Shown here one piece after another: positions 53,601 to 64,000 of a stretch of DNA of 64,000 bases; within the stretch, counting starts at the first letter, position 1, and the number at the start of each line of letters is the position of its first letter. The position numbers were made by a program, and so were the translations under genes. This stretch comes from Geosiphon pyriformis (taxonomy: Eukaryota > Glomeromycota > Glomeromycetes > Archaeosporales > Geosiphonaceae), in NCBI GenBank assembly GCA_016748015.1, contig JAAOMT010000258.1, forward strand, positions 531,008 to 595,007, given 5' to 3'. Under the pieces are notes generated by a model. That model had not been told where the DNA came from. It ran no database searches and saw only the letters and a program-made list of their open reading frames with translations.

Positions 53601-55141
53601 TGAGCTTCTCCTGGTATTCAAGCCAAATTTAATAATCTACCAACAGGTCTTTTTTGTTGTTCAGGATTGTCGGTCTCCTCATCTTGAATTATATCATCAG
53701 TAAGATATGCCATGATGAGAATCATTTCCTGAAAGGGTGCAATTCCACACACAATAAAATCTGTTCTAAACCTACAGAATGCAAAGAATCATTGAATATT
53801 AGGTGCACACACAAATTCAAAGGGTTAATTGAATTAATTGTAAAAGACTTGTACAAGTTAATAATTTCAACATATCGCGAAGGTCCTTGAGTACTGGTAT
53901 CCCTATTTCTCTCCTATGATCATGGTTTTAGATGTAATAAGCCAAAAATAAATTTGGAAAACATAAAATCTACAAAATCTCTAAGTACACACCTTTACCG
54001 CTGCTACTTGCACATTATTAGCCCAACCGATAAGCAACTGGTTATCATTGCGCCAACATAGATGGCACTTGTAAAGATCGGCTCTGGGACTGTCTTCAGG
54101 ACGAGAAATATATGTAATGCGTTGCTGTGAAATTACATCATACATTTTCACGCCCTAAATAATGACCAACCGGATCGACAAAAATAACTTCATGTGGTAA
54201 AATTGATATATATTTGAATTGGAACACTAAAGATTTTTAAGTACCTTGTCATTTGCCCAAGCAATCAATGAGCCTCGCCATTCAACTGCGTAAATTGGCC
54301 CTTCACCTTTCTGCAATGTAGTATCAACATTTCCGAACCAACCTTGAATTTTATAAATTTTAATTTTTTGGTTTTGCTAATTTCTCTAATGAAATTTTTG
54401 AGAATTGTAACAAACCTTTTTCATGCAATATCAGTTGTCCAGCCATACCGCCAGATACAAATTGACCAGTAGACTTTTTGCTAAAGTCTGGATCAAGAGC
54501 GACGCATTTTACTGGACGCCGATAATCGTGGCGCTGGACTTCGCTGTTGTAGAGACCATATATCACAATTTTCCCTGTTTTTATTTTAATTAGGATTAAA
54601 TTACCCAGCGAAGAATCCTAACAGCTTTTTCGGAATTAATTTACCATCCATTGAAGCACTGGCTACATATTCTCCAGCAGTGTCTATCGAGAGATCATGA
54701 ACTGTGGCGGTGTGGGCGGCAAAACGTTTGATTTCATTGCCGTCAAAATCCAACAATAATACAGCACCATTGTGTGTCCCTAACACCTGGAAAAAGCGAT
54801 TTTAGCCATCTACTATTAATTATCTTTTTGGCACTTTGAGCATGCAGCGGGCAATTTTGGTTACAAAGGTTAAGGGTAAAGCTAACCACAAAACGTTCAG
54901 AAACAGCCAAAGCACTCGCGGCGTCTTGTGTGAGAATTTCTCCAACACCAGCGCCCAAGCGTTGATATTTGAGTTTAGGCTCCTCATCCTCCGAATCCTC
55001 GCTCTCGCTCTCTAGTCCCTCTTGTTCAGAGACTTCTTCATAAGACTCCTCGGATTCCTCAGATTCCTCCTCTACCTCATTAACAGCTGATCCTTCAAAC
55101 GACTCGCCTTCAACTTGTTCATGAATCCCTTCCGGAAGCAT
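50687..55141 (-). CDS. VPS41: HOPS tethering-complex subunit VPS41
   Basis: Vps41 links vesicles to the vacuole through Ypt7/Rab7 and is also used in the AP-3 route. Exons, minus strand: 55141-54887, 54786-54645, 54574-54416, 54342-54245, 54154-53993, 53913-53849, 53771-53645, 53574-53241, 53161-53040, 52973-52881, 52789-52662, 52590-52299, 52220-52110, 52036-51959, 51877-51758, 51686-51611, 51531-51392, 51320-51221, 51144-51100, 51033-50687; 997 residues, like other fungal Vps41. A Glu/Ser-rich acidic leader (residues about 5-55) precedes LKYQRLG and DAASALAVSERFV, the start of the WD40 propeller. Then come clathrin-heavy-chain-type helices (SRVVKQLQ, IDFAKEQEDDVLWEDL, LLENLGGTDIDPIRLI, LQDYNLQ) and a C-terminal RING: CSICQEIF, FFCRHAYHEKCL, CPICH. 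A Ser/Asn/Glu-rich insert sits in exon 12. Confidence 0.95.
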
Positions 55142-58100
55142 GTTGCGGTGATTCTATGATCTGTATTGAGAAAGCGAACTTTTAACAATCGAAATTCTCT
55201 ATAGTCAAAATTATTAATTGATTATAAGAATACAATCTATTAAAAACAAGTTTTATTTTAACTCTGATTTTTTTTATTAAAAAATACGGTATTTAAGTAT
55301 ATATTTCTTGTCACAAAAATTATTCTTTATTTTTAATATTCAAATAAATTTAAGATATTAGAATTATTTATATTAAAATTCAACATAATATTTTACTTGA
55401 TTTTATTTAAATCTAATTTAATTATATAAACCAAAAATAAAATTTCGATTAATTATATAATAAACAATTATTATATTGTTAAAGTTAATTCATAATATAT
55501 AACAAATCATTATATAATTGCAATAAAAAATAAGTTTATTAGATCCTTGAAAACACATTTTAAGCTTTAAAAATAAATGAATTAGTTTTATTACATTGAG
55601 TTGACCAAATATATTCTTTAAAAATCGTAATAATATTTTTAAATATTGAAATTGAAAAATTTCATTCTTAAATCTATAATAATATTTTGAACAAATAAAA
55701 TGCTGCTTCAATAGTATATCAACGAATAAAGGATGTTCAAAAATTCAAATCTGCAAATTTTACATTTTAAGTTTGCCAAAGAGGTAAATGTTGATGACTT
55801 GCCATATTTTTATACTTTTCAAATTTTCAGAATTGAATATCTTGTGAAAAGTTGAACAACCATTATATTAATTATGCTGAAAAATTCAAAAAAATTGTTG
55901 CAAGGTAGAAAACTCTTCCAAAAGCATCAGAAATGCCATTAAAATAAGAAATAAAATTTTCTATTGCAATTATAAACTTTGGAATTTACAAACCATCATA
56001 AAATATAATCTCATTGGATAATCTCATCTAATGTCAAAGCCTAAAATTCAGACATCCATGCAACAAAATAAATCTTTCGAATCTGAAAAAAAGAGTAATT
56101 AATATGTTCAATGACCTGAAGTTCTATCTAGATTTCCAGCTAACTTGGGAAAAAGAGCATATTTACATAGAGGCAAAACGCAGTCTTGTAGGAGTTGTCA
56201 TAAGATTCAGAGGTATTTTGAATTGGCTTTTCCATTAGTACTGCAGCTCTTTTAATGATTTTAAAACTTCTAAAGAACGAAAAACTTAATTTATGTCTCT
56301 GAGTTGATAAAAATAATTCGACATAATTATATTCCCATAGACAGTAGAAAAAATTTGTGTGCTATTTAGAAGTGGAGAGCTGATCTAAAATATTATGAAG
56401 ATCAATAAATGCCTTTTAATTCATTAAATTTGGGACCTAATTAATTTAAATACTTTTCTAGAGTTTATATATTCACTCAATTTTGTTTGTGCTATATTTA
56501 AATTAATTGGTCATCATTTTAATGTATAATTTTTATATTTTTGTGATAAAATAGCTTTTAAAGCCCAAATTAAATTCAAATATAATTAAGTTTTTCGACA
56601 TCTTTTGAAATTAAAATTTGCAATTGAACTTTTATCAAAATATTCAATATAATGGCCAAAAATTAGATTAGATATTTTTTAAAGAAATTAGGCTAAAAAA
56701 ATTAATGTTTAATTTTTTTAATAGCTTGTTTTTGTAATTTTTGTTATTTTTTAGTCCTAAATATTTTACAGAAAAAATTATAAAAGGGCATATTATTTAT
56801 TAACTTAAAAAAAGCAATTTAAATTTGAAAATTTAGTTTGTATTAATTTTAAATAAATACTTATTTATTATAAATACATAATTTAATATATTTGGTAACT
56901 TTTTAACTCTAAAATTAATAAATTGTATTTATTTTTAAATGTTTATTATTTTGATTATTATTTTAAATAATAAATTAATTTATTTAAATAATAATTTTGG
57001 TAATTTTTTATATAAAAAATGTTTTTGCAATAATTAATATTGAATTTGTTTTCAAAAATGTTGAAATACATTTTTTATTAACATTAATTTAAAATTATTT
57101 AATATAATTATAATAATTTAATACAAATTAGTTAATGCTGCTTTAATTTGTTTTAGTAATTTTAAATTTGCCCAAATTCATAGTTAAAAATTAGAAATAA
57201 ATAAATAATAATTTAATATTTGTAATTATAAAATTTATATATATTGTTTTTTAAAATAAAATAATTAATGTATATTTAATATAAAACATGCTGTTAATTT
57301 TTATTTACTTATTATACAAATAAAAAAATAAGATTTTAAAAATATTTAATAAGTTTAATAATATAATTTTGTTGATTTTGCCAATTAATATTTAATATTA
57401 ATGAACTTTTTATTAATTCCTTTGCAAATTACATGTTAAAATTTTAATCTTCTTGAAATAAAACTTACAGTTATTTTTTTCAATTTTTTGATTATATAAT
57501 GTTTATTGTTTTCCAATTTAATGAATAAAAATGATTTGTAATTCATGCCAATCTTACATACAAAATTCCCAAATTATCAAAAAAAAGCAACAGGACAAAA
57601 ATGAAAATTTTTTAATAATTAGAAAGTATAGGTTGATCAAATTCCCTAACTAATCGACTTAAATGTTGAGTTTTAAAAAAAAAATTTTTTGATAAACTCA
57701 AATAACTGCATCAATTGAAGAAACATATATATTATAATTAATTCCAGGTTGAATAATAAAGACTCAAATGCACTTTTGAGTTATTTTAATAAAATTTTAT
57801 CTCTGATCGGCATTAATATTATATAATAAAATTCTCTGATAGTTACACGGAATTTGAATTAACGCTTCGTGCTTGAGCTTTTCAAGCCATTTTGAATTAC
57901 TTAAAGCTTATCAAGCTAGCTTAAATAGGATCGAGCTGATGTTGCAGCTCCATAACATAAATTCTACAATTGTTACACACAAAATTTTCGACTTTGAAAT
58001 ATTAACCACATAAGTTTTAAAAGTTAATAAATATTAATAGTGATAAAAATTTTGAAAGTTGAACTAGTAGAACCAAGCCAAGCTGACAGTTATTAAGCTT

Positions 58101-58206
58101 TACTCGGCTCAAACCAAGACATTTATTATCATAGCTTGGTTCAAGCCAATTATTTATATTGTGGCTCGGGTCGAAGCGCGGAGCTTTATTCAAAATTTGG
58201 CGAGAT
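55142..58206. other. 3-kb A/T-rich intergenic region
   Basis: It lies between the VPS41 start and the ILV1 3' end (both minus strand). The VPS41 promoter should lie in the first few hundred bases. The rest is A/T-rich with no recognisable ORF. The last 250 bp hold copy B of the GGCTT-rich dispersed repeat, which abuts the ILV1 stop codon. Confidence 0.6.
57955..58193 (-). repeat. Dispersed GGCTT-rich repeat, copy B
   Basis: Reverse complement of copy A at 26.1-26.5 kb. Shared blocks in order: GTTACACACAAAATTTTCGAC, AACCAAGCCAAGCTGACAG (variant of the GGCTT tandem), TTATTATCATAGCTTGGTTC, AAGCCAATTATTTAT and GGAGCTTTA. Copy B is shorter in the middle. GC-rich sequence upstream at 57,865-57,950 (GCTTGAGCTTTTCAAGCC, GAGCTGATGTTGCAGCTCC) may belong to the same element or a relative. 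It ends 14 bp before the ILV1 stop codon. Confidence 0.65.
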
Positions 58207-60588
58207 TTATTTTAGAAACTGCTTATACACTGGGTTATCATTTTCGTCCACGATATGATACCCGAGCTGATTCTTAAAAAGTTCAAAAGCAGCGTCATCA
58301 TTAGGAGGTACTTGAATACCAACAAGAACTTTTCCGATATCTATAGAAACGTAACAGGAACTATCAAATACCTAGCGAATAAGATAAAAAGAGCGCAAAA
58401 CTTGACATCAAATGCTTAATGGGTTTACCTGCGCCGTGATTTCTGTAATGAAATAAGGAAATGTTCCAATCTGAGCGCAAACCAATTAAGAATTTCTGGA
58501 GTGCTCCAGGCCTCTCAGGGAATTCTGAAAATGGGAATTGAAAATTAACGTGTATAAAATTTTTGAAACCGAAATAAGAGGCAAAACACGATGAGGAATA
58601 AATAAAATCACAATCTGAAGTGAGACTAGTAATTATTGATGGAATGGAAGGAGTAACTTGGTCACATCATGAAACCATTTTCCAAAAATCAATCTTTACC
58701 AAATCTATATAGCCGTTCATTTTCCACTCGACTTCGGCCTCCTACCAAGTATCGGGCATGACTTTTAGCCATCTCGTTATCACTGATATCTTGTCCACGC
58801 ATTCCATTATTTTTTAATTCTTCCAAAATCTCAGGGACCTCTTTTTCATGATGCTGTACTCTAAAGGACATATAAATCCACGCATTTTCAGAATCAGAAT
58901 ACCTACGCAAAAGTATAAGGTCATAAGTTAGACTCTTAAATAAATTTGATACAATTGAGTTAATTATAAATGATTATCAACCTGTATGAGAACTCTGTGA
59001 TAGGTCGAGGATGTATGTGATTATAAAGTTGAATAAAACTGAGGGAAAATTTTATAAATTCAATGTTAAGCAGAATCTGTATTTGATCAAAAGACAATTA
59101 AAAGGATTCATTCACCTTCCTGGCCGTTCTGGTATAATCACTGAAAACAATACTTCACGTCTTTCCCCAATTTCGGCCCTCTCAGCTACAAATCTAAGGC
59201 GATCAAAATTCATATTGGCACCAGACGCGATGGCGACAAAACAACAATCTTTCAGGTTATGTTGTTCAATATATTTTTTTAGACCAGCCACTGAGAGTGC
59301 TCCAGATGGTTCGACAATAGAACGAGTGTCTAAAATATTATTGAGATTTGAAGTAATTCTTTTTGAATTATATATAGAGGGAAGTGATATTCATGGCAAT
59401 AAATTGTTGGGTATGGATTACCTTCGAATATATCTTTGATGGCAGCACATATTTCATCATTGCTAACCATTATCATTTCATCAACTACCTCACTGCACAA
59501 TCTAAATGTTTCTTCGCCTACCAATCGAACCGCTGTACCATCGGCAAATAACCCAACCTCATTCAATAATGTTCGCTCTTTTTTCTTCAGTGACAAAGTC
59601 ATGGCATTCGAATCAGATGCCTCAACCCCAATAATTTTTATACGAGGACATAACCGTTTGACATAGCTCCCAATTCCGGCAATCAAGCCACCTCCCCCCA
59701 CACAGCAAAAAATAACGTCAATCTCATTGAGGTTATGTTGACGTAATATTTCCATCGCGATAGTGCCTTGCCCAGCGATAACATAAGGATCATCATACGG
59801 TGGGATATTGGTGAGATGGTGCAAAGCTGCAAGACGAGAACATTCGTGTTTTGCTTCATCGAAATCAGACCCATACAAAATCACTTTGGCTCCCAAGCGT
59901 TCGACATTTCGCCATTTTATGGCTGGGGTCGCGCTAAGAACAATTGAATAATTTAATTGGATATGAATAAAGTATAATGGAATCGCAGGTAAGACTCCCA
60001 AAGTTTATCCTTTCAGCAAAGATAGAATGAAATTTAACCGAAAAGGAATTTATAGACTTCTCGTACACTGGCATAATAATTGTGGCTGGTAGACCAAGAT
60101 ATTTCGCAGATAATGCAACCCCTTGGGCATGGTTTCCTTCAAGAAAGGGATAAAGTTAATAAAATAAAATTGCCCTATGGAAGCTATTCGATATGTAAGA
60201 TGCGAAAGTTTTGGCACCTGAAAAATTGTCATAAATCCCTAGCCACCTTAATAATTAAAAAAAACCAACCCGCAGAACACGCGATCACGCCATTCTTTTT
60301 TTCCTCTTCGTTGAGGTGAGCAAGTTTATTATAGGCACCTCGAATTTTAAAAGAAAAAATTTCTTGCAAGTCTTCCCTTTTTAGTAAAATTTTATTCCCA
60401 AATCTATTTGAAAGGTTGGTTGCGTGTTGTAAAGGAGTTTCTTTAATAACCTCGTAGACACGCGAAGTTAATATTAGACCAAGATAATCAGGATTTCCGA
60501 AAGGGTTTGAGCCACTCAAATTTTTTAGGTGTGAAGTCGGAATGGAAGTAGCAGTTTCTACAAGGGCTTTACCACTAGGCACAGACAT
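58207..60588 (-). CDS. ILV1: Threonine deaminase (biosynthetic), ILV1
   Basis: PLP enzyme that turns threonine into 2-oxobutanoate, the first step of isoleucine synthesis, usually in mitochondria. Exons, minus strand: 60588-60270, 60136-60067, 59933-59422, 59329-59116, 59038-58982, 58902-58700, 58524-58429, 58340-58207; 534 residues. The PLP lysine is Lys81 in SFKIRGAYN. Other catalytic-domain motifs are [29 protein letters not shown] and the phosphate loop VGGGGLIAG. Two ACT-like regulatory units follow: [20 protein letters not shown] with [13 protein letters not shown], and [13 protein letters not shown] with [16 protein letters not shown]. Two such units are typical of isoleucine-feedback-controlled enzymes. 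The N-terminus has few basic residues, so the targeting signal is weak or the true start lies elsewhere. Confidence 0.95.
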
Positions 60589-62039
60589 TATTACAAAACA
60601 AATATTTGATTAACATTGCATATATTGAATAAACTTGCTTTAATATATTTGTTATCTATTTCTTATATATTATGAACTCAAAAAATTTCAAATTATTAAA
60701 TTAAAAGACATTTGTAATTATTTAACTTTTTCTCTTTTTTAATTTCATAATTATAAGCAAAACAAAAAAAAAAGTTTTTTAATAATAAAAACAGTTAGGA
60801 AAATATTTTAAAAGTGTTATTTTAATATAAAGCAATTTTTAATTTTTTAATTTTTTTTTTCAATTAAAGTTTTTAATAATTGTTTTTGCTTCAATAATCA
60901 AAAAAATCAAAGTAATTTTTTAATATTACTGCAATAAATCTTTTAAAATTTTTTTGGTCTATTAAAACAAATTAACAATAATTGTATTATTTAATGTAAT
61001 TATTTTTAATAAATTATTGCTAATTATAAAAACAAACAATTATGTTTTATTATATAACTTTATTTAATTATATTATGATAACATAAAAATAAAAATATTT
61101 TTTTTATTTTTGTAAAACTTTTATTAATTTTAATAATATTTATGCAAATATTTTTATTTATGACTTAATATTTTTTATAAAAATTAAATTAATTTATGCT
61201 AAAATTGTTTTTAATTATTATAAATATTAAATTTATAGTTAAAAATAAATTGATTAAATTTTTTAATTGTACTTAAAATTACAAAATTTAAATTAAGTTT
61301 TAATTTTGTTTTTGTCTTTACTGTTATTATATATTGTAATATTTTTTTAACAATATTAAAAATGTTTTTAAAGTATTAAACTATAAAATTAAAATTTATT
61401 GTTTTATAATAAGATATTGTTATTTATTTTAAAAATATTAAATTTGCTAATTATATTTTTAATTATTAGTTAAATTTGATAAAAAAACAATATTAAAACC
61501 AAATTAATTTAATATAATTATTTAAATATATAATTAAATATATATATTTTAACTATAAAATAAAAAATAAAAAAAAAACATACAAATACATATTTAAAAA
61601 ATCAATTTATTAATCTTAAAAATAATATAACAAAAATTGATTAATTTAGTCTTAAAAAATTTAAATATTATTTTTTATTATTAAAATTAATTAGTAAGCA
61701 AAAATTATTTTATTAGCTTTAAATTTTTTAAATACATAATAATATATTATTATTAATTAACATAATATGACTGTTAGTCTGTTTGACATATTTAATAAAC
61801 TATAGAAATATTGTAATAATATAATAATAAGATGTTTTTTAAATCTGTTAAATTTTTGTTTAATTTTCAGTAATGTTTCAGCTTTTTGAAAAAGAGTATA
61901 AATTTTTATAATCTTTAAACTTTATAATTATGATGTCATTTTTACAAATATATAATCTATTGTATTAATTAAGACAATAAAAAAAATTTTGTTTAAAATT
62001 TTATTAAACCATATTTTTTTTTATTTATAATAAGTTTAA
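60589..62039. other. A/T-decayed DNA upstream of ILV1
   Basis: The ILV1 promoter must lie in the first few hundred bases, but the sequence becomes nearly pure A/T within about 60 bp of the ATG. I recognise no TATA box, upstream ORF or repeat unit. From about 61.8 kb it probably already belongs to the decayed LINE that becomes recognisable at 62.04 kb. Confidence 0.5.
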
Positions 62040-63065
62040 TGTTTTTTGAGATAACAACTTTTTGGTTTTAAAAAGTATCTTGACTTAATTTTTTGTATTT
62101 ATTGTCAGTTTATTAATAGAAGGTGTTTTAAAAAAAAACCATAAGATTTAATTGGTTTTACAGAATATATACAAAGCTTATAATTTGGTTAGATAACATG
62201 ATTTAAAAACTAGTTTAAAGTGTGTTAAGATATATAACAAATTTATTAAATTTTTTGAAAACATATACATAAATAGAATCAATTAAATAATAATTGATTT
62301 TGGTCTATTTAATGACTACAAAGTACTTAATAAACTAAACTAAAATAAAATTTTCTCACTATTTCTTTGGAAAATTTTTTATGATTTTTTTTTGTACAAA
62401 ATGAAAAAACATAAACACTTATGTAAATATAGATTAATTACAAATTTTGTAACAAAAATAAGCAAAACAAAAGTTAGTAAAAAAAGATCTTTCTTTTTTG
62501 TAACTGATGTTTTTATAGATAATACAATTTAGATAAAAAATTGTCAGATATTAACACAATATATTTTGAATATTGCTAGTAAATTTTTTATGATTAATAA
62601 CATTTCTATTAATACTGATAAAACAATAATTATTTTCATCAATTAAAAGATTATAAATCTTTTTTGCACATTAGTAATTAGCTAATTTCTATTATTAAGC
62701 ATAGTAAATTTTACAGATACTTAAGAATTTTTTTGTTAATAAAAAGTATATTTAAGCTAAATTTTGTTAAAACATATTCAGATATTAAATTTTTTCGAAT
62801 ATAATACTTAAAAAAATATTGTTAAATAAACAGTTTTTTTATTTAGTTTTAATAATCTTGTAATTTATAATTAGTTATTGAATGCAATTTAGTTTTATGG
62901 CTAAAAATATATATTAAAAATAAAATATTATGATTAGAAAAAAGTTTTAATTTACAACTAATTTGTTAAAAGCCTTTTTTAATAAAATTTGTATTACTTA
63001 TTCTTATATAAATTAAAATCTTTTAAGCAAATACAAGTAAAAAGCAAGATAACTTTGGTAATTAG
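62040..63065 (+). pseudogene. Second LINE copy, RT region, heavily decayed
   Basis: Reading the plus strand in shifting frames recovers the same reverse transcriptase as at 11.7-12.5 kb: DNNFLVLKSILT (62,040-62,100), LVLQNIYKAYNLV (about 62,150-62,190), then FIDNTI followed by a stop where the other copy has FVDDTIW, and QYILNIASKFFMIN (to about 62,640). Next come FYRYLRIFLL (about 62,710-62,745) and LYKLKSFKQIQ (around 63,000-63,040). Differences such as Asp to Asn, Trp to stop and Gly to Arg need only G-to-A; others need C-to-T. The copy stops at 63,065, where the 0.95-kb repeat is inserted. Confidence 0.85.
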
Positions 63066-64000
63066 TGTTATCATTAGAAAATTAAGATATTAATTAGAAT
63101 AAATTTATTTTATAATTCTTATTATTAATTAATATATATTATTATTTCAATTTATTACTTATTATTTTATCAAGTTATTCGAATTATTATTTAATTAATA
63201 ATCTAATTTGTATAATACACAAATTAGATAATTTAATTACATAAAATCTTGAACTATATAGTATTCAAAAATTTACCAAAATTTGTAAAAATTTGCTAAA
63301 ATAATTAATAATTTACCAAAATACTAAATAGTTTATAAAAATAACTTGTAGTTTGCCAAAATATATTTTTAGTATAGTAAAATAATAGCAAAGAAAAAAA
63401 TACAAGTTTATAAACTAATACTATAACAAATTGTATAAAAGAAAAGCTTTTCTTTTCAAGAAAATATATTTTAAAAAATAATAATAATCTTAATTAGAAT
63501 TATCTTTACTAAAAATATTTTCTTTAATATCTATACAAATTATTTCAATAAAAATCATATTGAAAAAAAAACAACAAAAACTTAAAGTATTTTACATGAA
63601 ATTTTTTAAATCTCAACTAATATTTTAAAATTAATTAATTACTAATTTTAGTAATTAATTAGTAACTCTAAACTTAAACAGAAAATGACTCTCTTAATAA
63701 AATTTTCTTTTTTTTATATTTTTTATATATATATATTTTTTTTATTACAATTATTAAGATAAATTAAACAAGATTTCTGTAAAAAAATTAACTTTTATAG
63801 CAAAGTAACTACATAATTTTAGTAAGCTTTCAAATAAACATTACTTGAAAAAGAGTTAATTTTTACTACAAAATAACTATATAAATAATTAATATAGAAT
63901 TGGCTATTTTATTTATAAATTCAGCAGTTCAAATTATAGAAAATAATTTGAAAATAAATTCAGTTATTAGAAACTCACTAGCTTTTAATAATTAGAAATT
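63066..64000 (+). mobile_element. Third LINE-nested copy of the 0.95-kb repeat, decayed, cut by window end
   Basis: It starts TGTTATCATTAG at 63,066, immediately after recognisable RT-downstream coding sequence. It runs parallel to 14,379-15,290 to the end of the window: the TTATTTTTCAAT / AATTTGTATAATACACAAAT block, the ACCAAAATTTGTAAAAATTTGC units, TTGTATAAAAGAAAAGC (the TATA region), and AATTCAGCAGTTCAAATTAT near the end. Most mismatches are C-to-T or G-to-A. The far end and target duplication lie outside the window. Confidence 0.8.

Overview
The window looks like nuclear chromosomal DNA of an early-diverging, very AT-rich filamentous fungus. The best guess is an arbuscular mycorrhizal fungus (Glomeromycotina, Rhizophagus-like). 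The reasons are many short (about 50-150 bp) spliceosomal introns, extreme AT content between genes, and a gag-like plus pol non-LTR retrotransposon of a type I associate with Rhizophagus genomes. The organism is inferred from style and content, not proven. All exon coordinates below were traced by eye through conserved protein motifs and splice signals. Every gene model closes in frame, but no transcript evidence was used.

Layout. (1) 1-8.4 kb: transposon-derived DNA almost entirely mutated to A/T. (2) 8.46-17.2 kb: one recognisable, non-functional LINE on the minus strand, with CCHC gag-like, APE-type endonuclease, reverse transcriptase and RNase H parts. It is split by two 0.93-0.96 kb insertions of one repeat family in opposite orientations, each with its own 4-bp target duplication. 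(3) 17.2-20.5 kb: decayed repeats and intergenic DNA. (4) 20.5-60.6 kb: a gene island with ten confident genes: plasma-membrane/vacuolar Ca2+-ATPase (+), secreted GH81 beta-1,3-glucanase (-), KDM4-like JmjN-JmjC-PHD histone demethylase (-), LYR-motif complex III assembly factor MZM1 (-), F1-ATPase assembly chaperone ATP12 (+), mitoribosomal protein mS35 (-), TFIIH helicase RAD3/XPD (+), WDR48/UAF1-like WD40 protein (+), HOPS subunit VPS41 (-) and threonine deaminase ILV1 (-). (5) 60.6-64 kb: again A/T-decayed DNA, holding a second badly decayed LINE copy (plus strand) interrupted by a third insertion of the same 0.95 kb repeat.

How the genes relate. MZM1, ATP12 and mS35 form a compact block of nuclear genes for mitochondrial biogenesis. 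MZM1 and ATP12 are divergent across only 154 bp, which contains three copies of TGATCA. mS35 and RAD3 are divergent across 164 bp, and RAD3 is followed 282 bp later by WDR48. The rest look like ordinary housekeeping genes without a shared pathway.

I found no rRNA, tRNA, CRISPR array or biosynthetic cluster. I did not see a clearly new biochemical system. The most unusual material is the transposon decay: transitions that hit catalytic residues, CpG-poor A/T conversion confined to blocks, and repeated nesting of one short element inside LINE copies.
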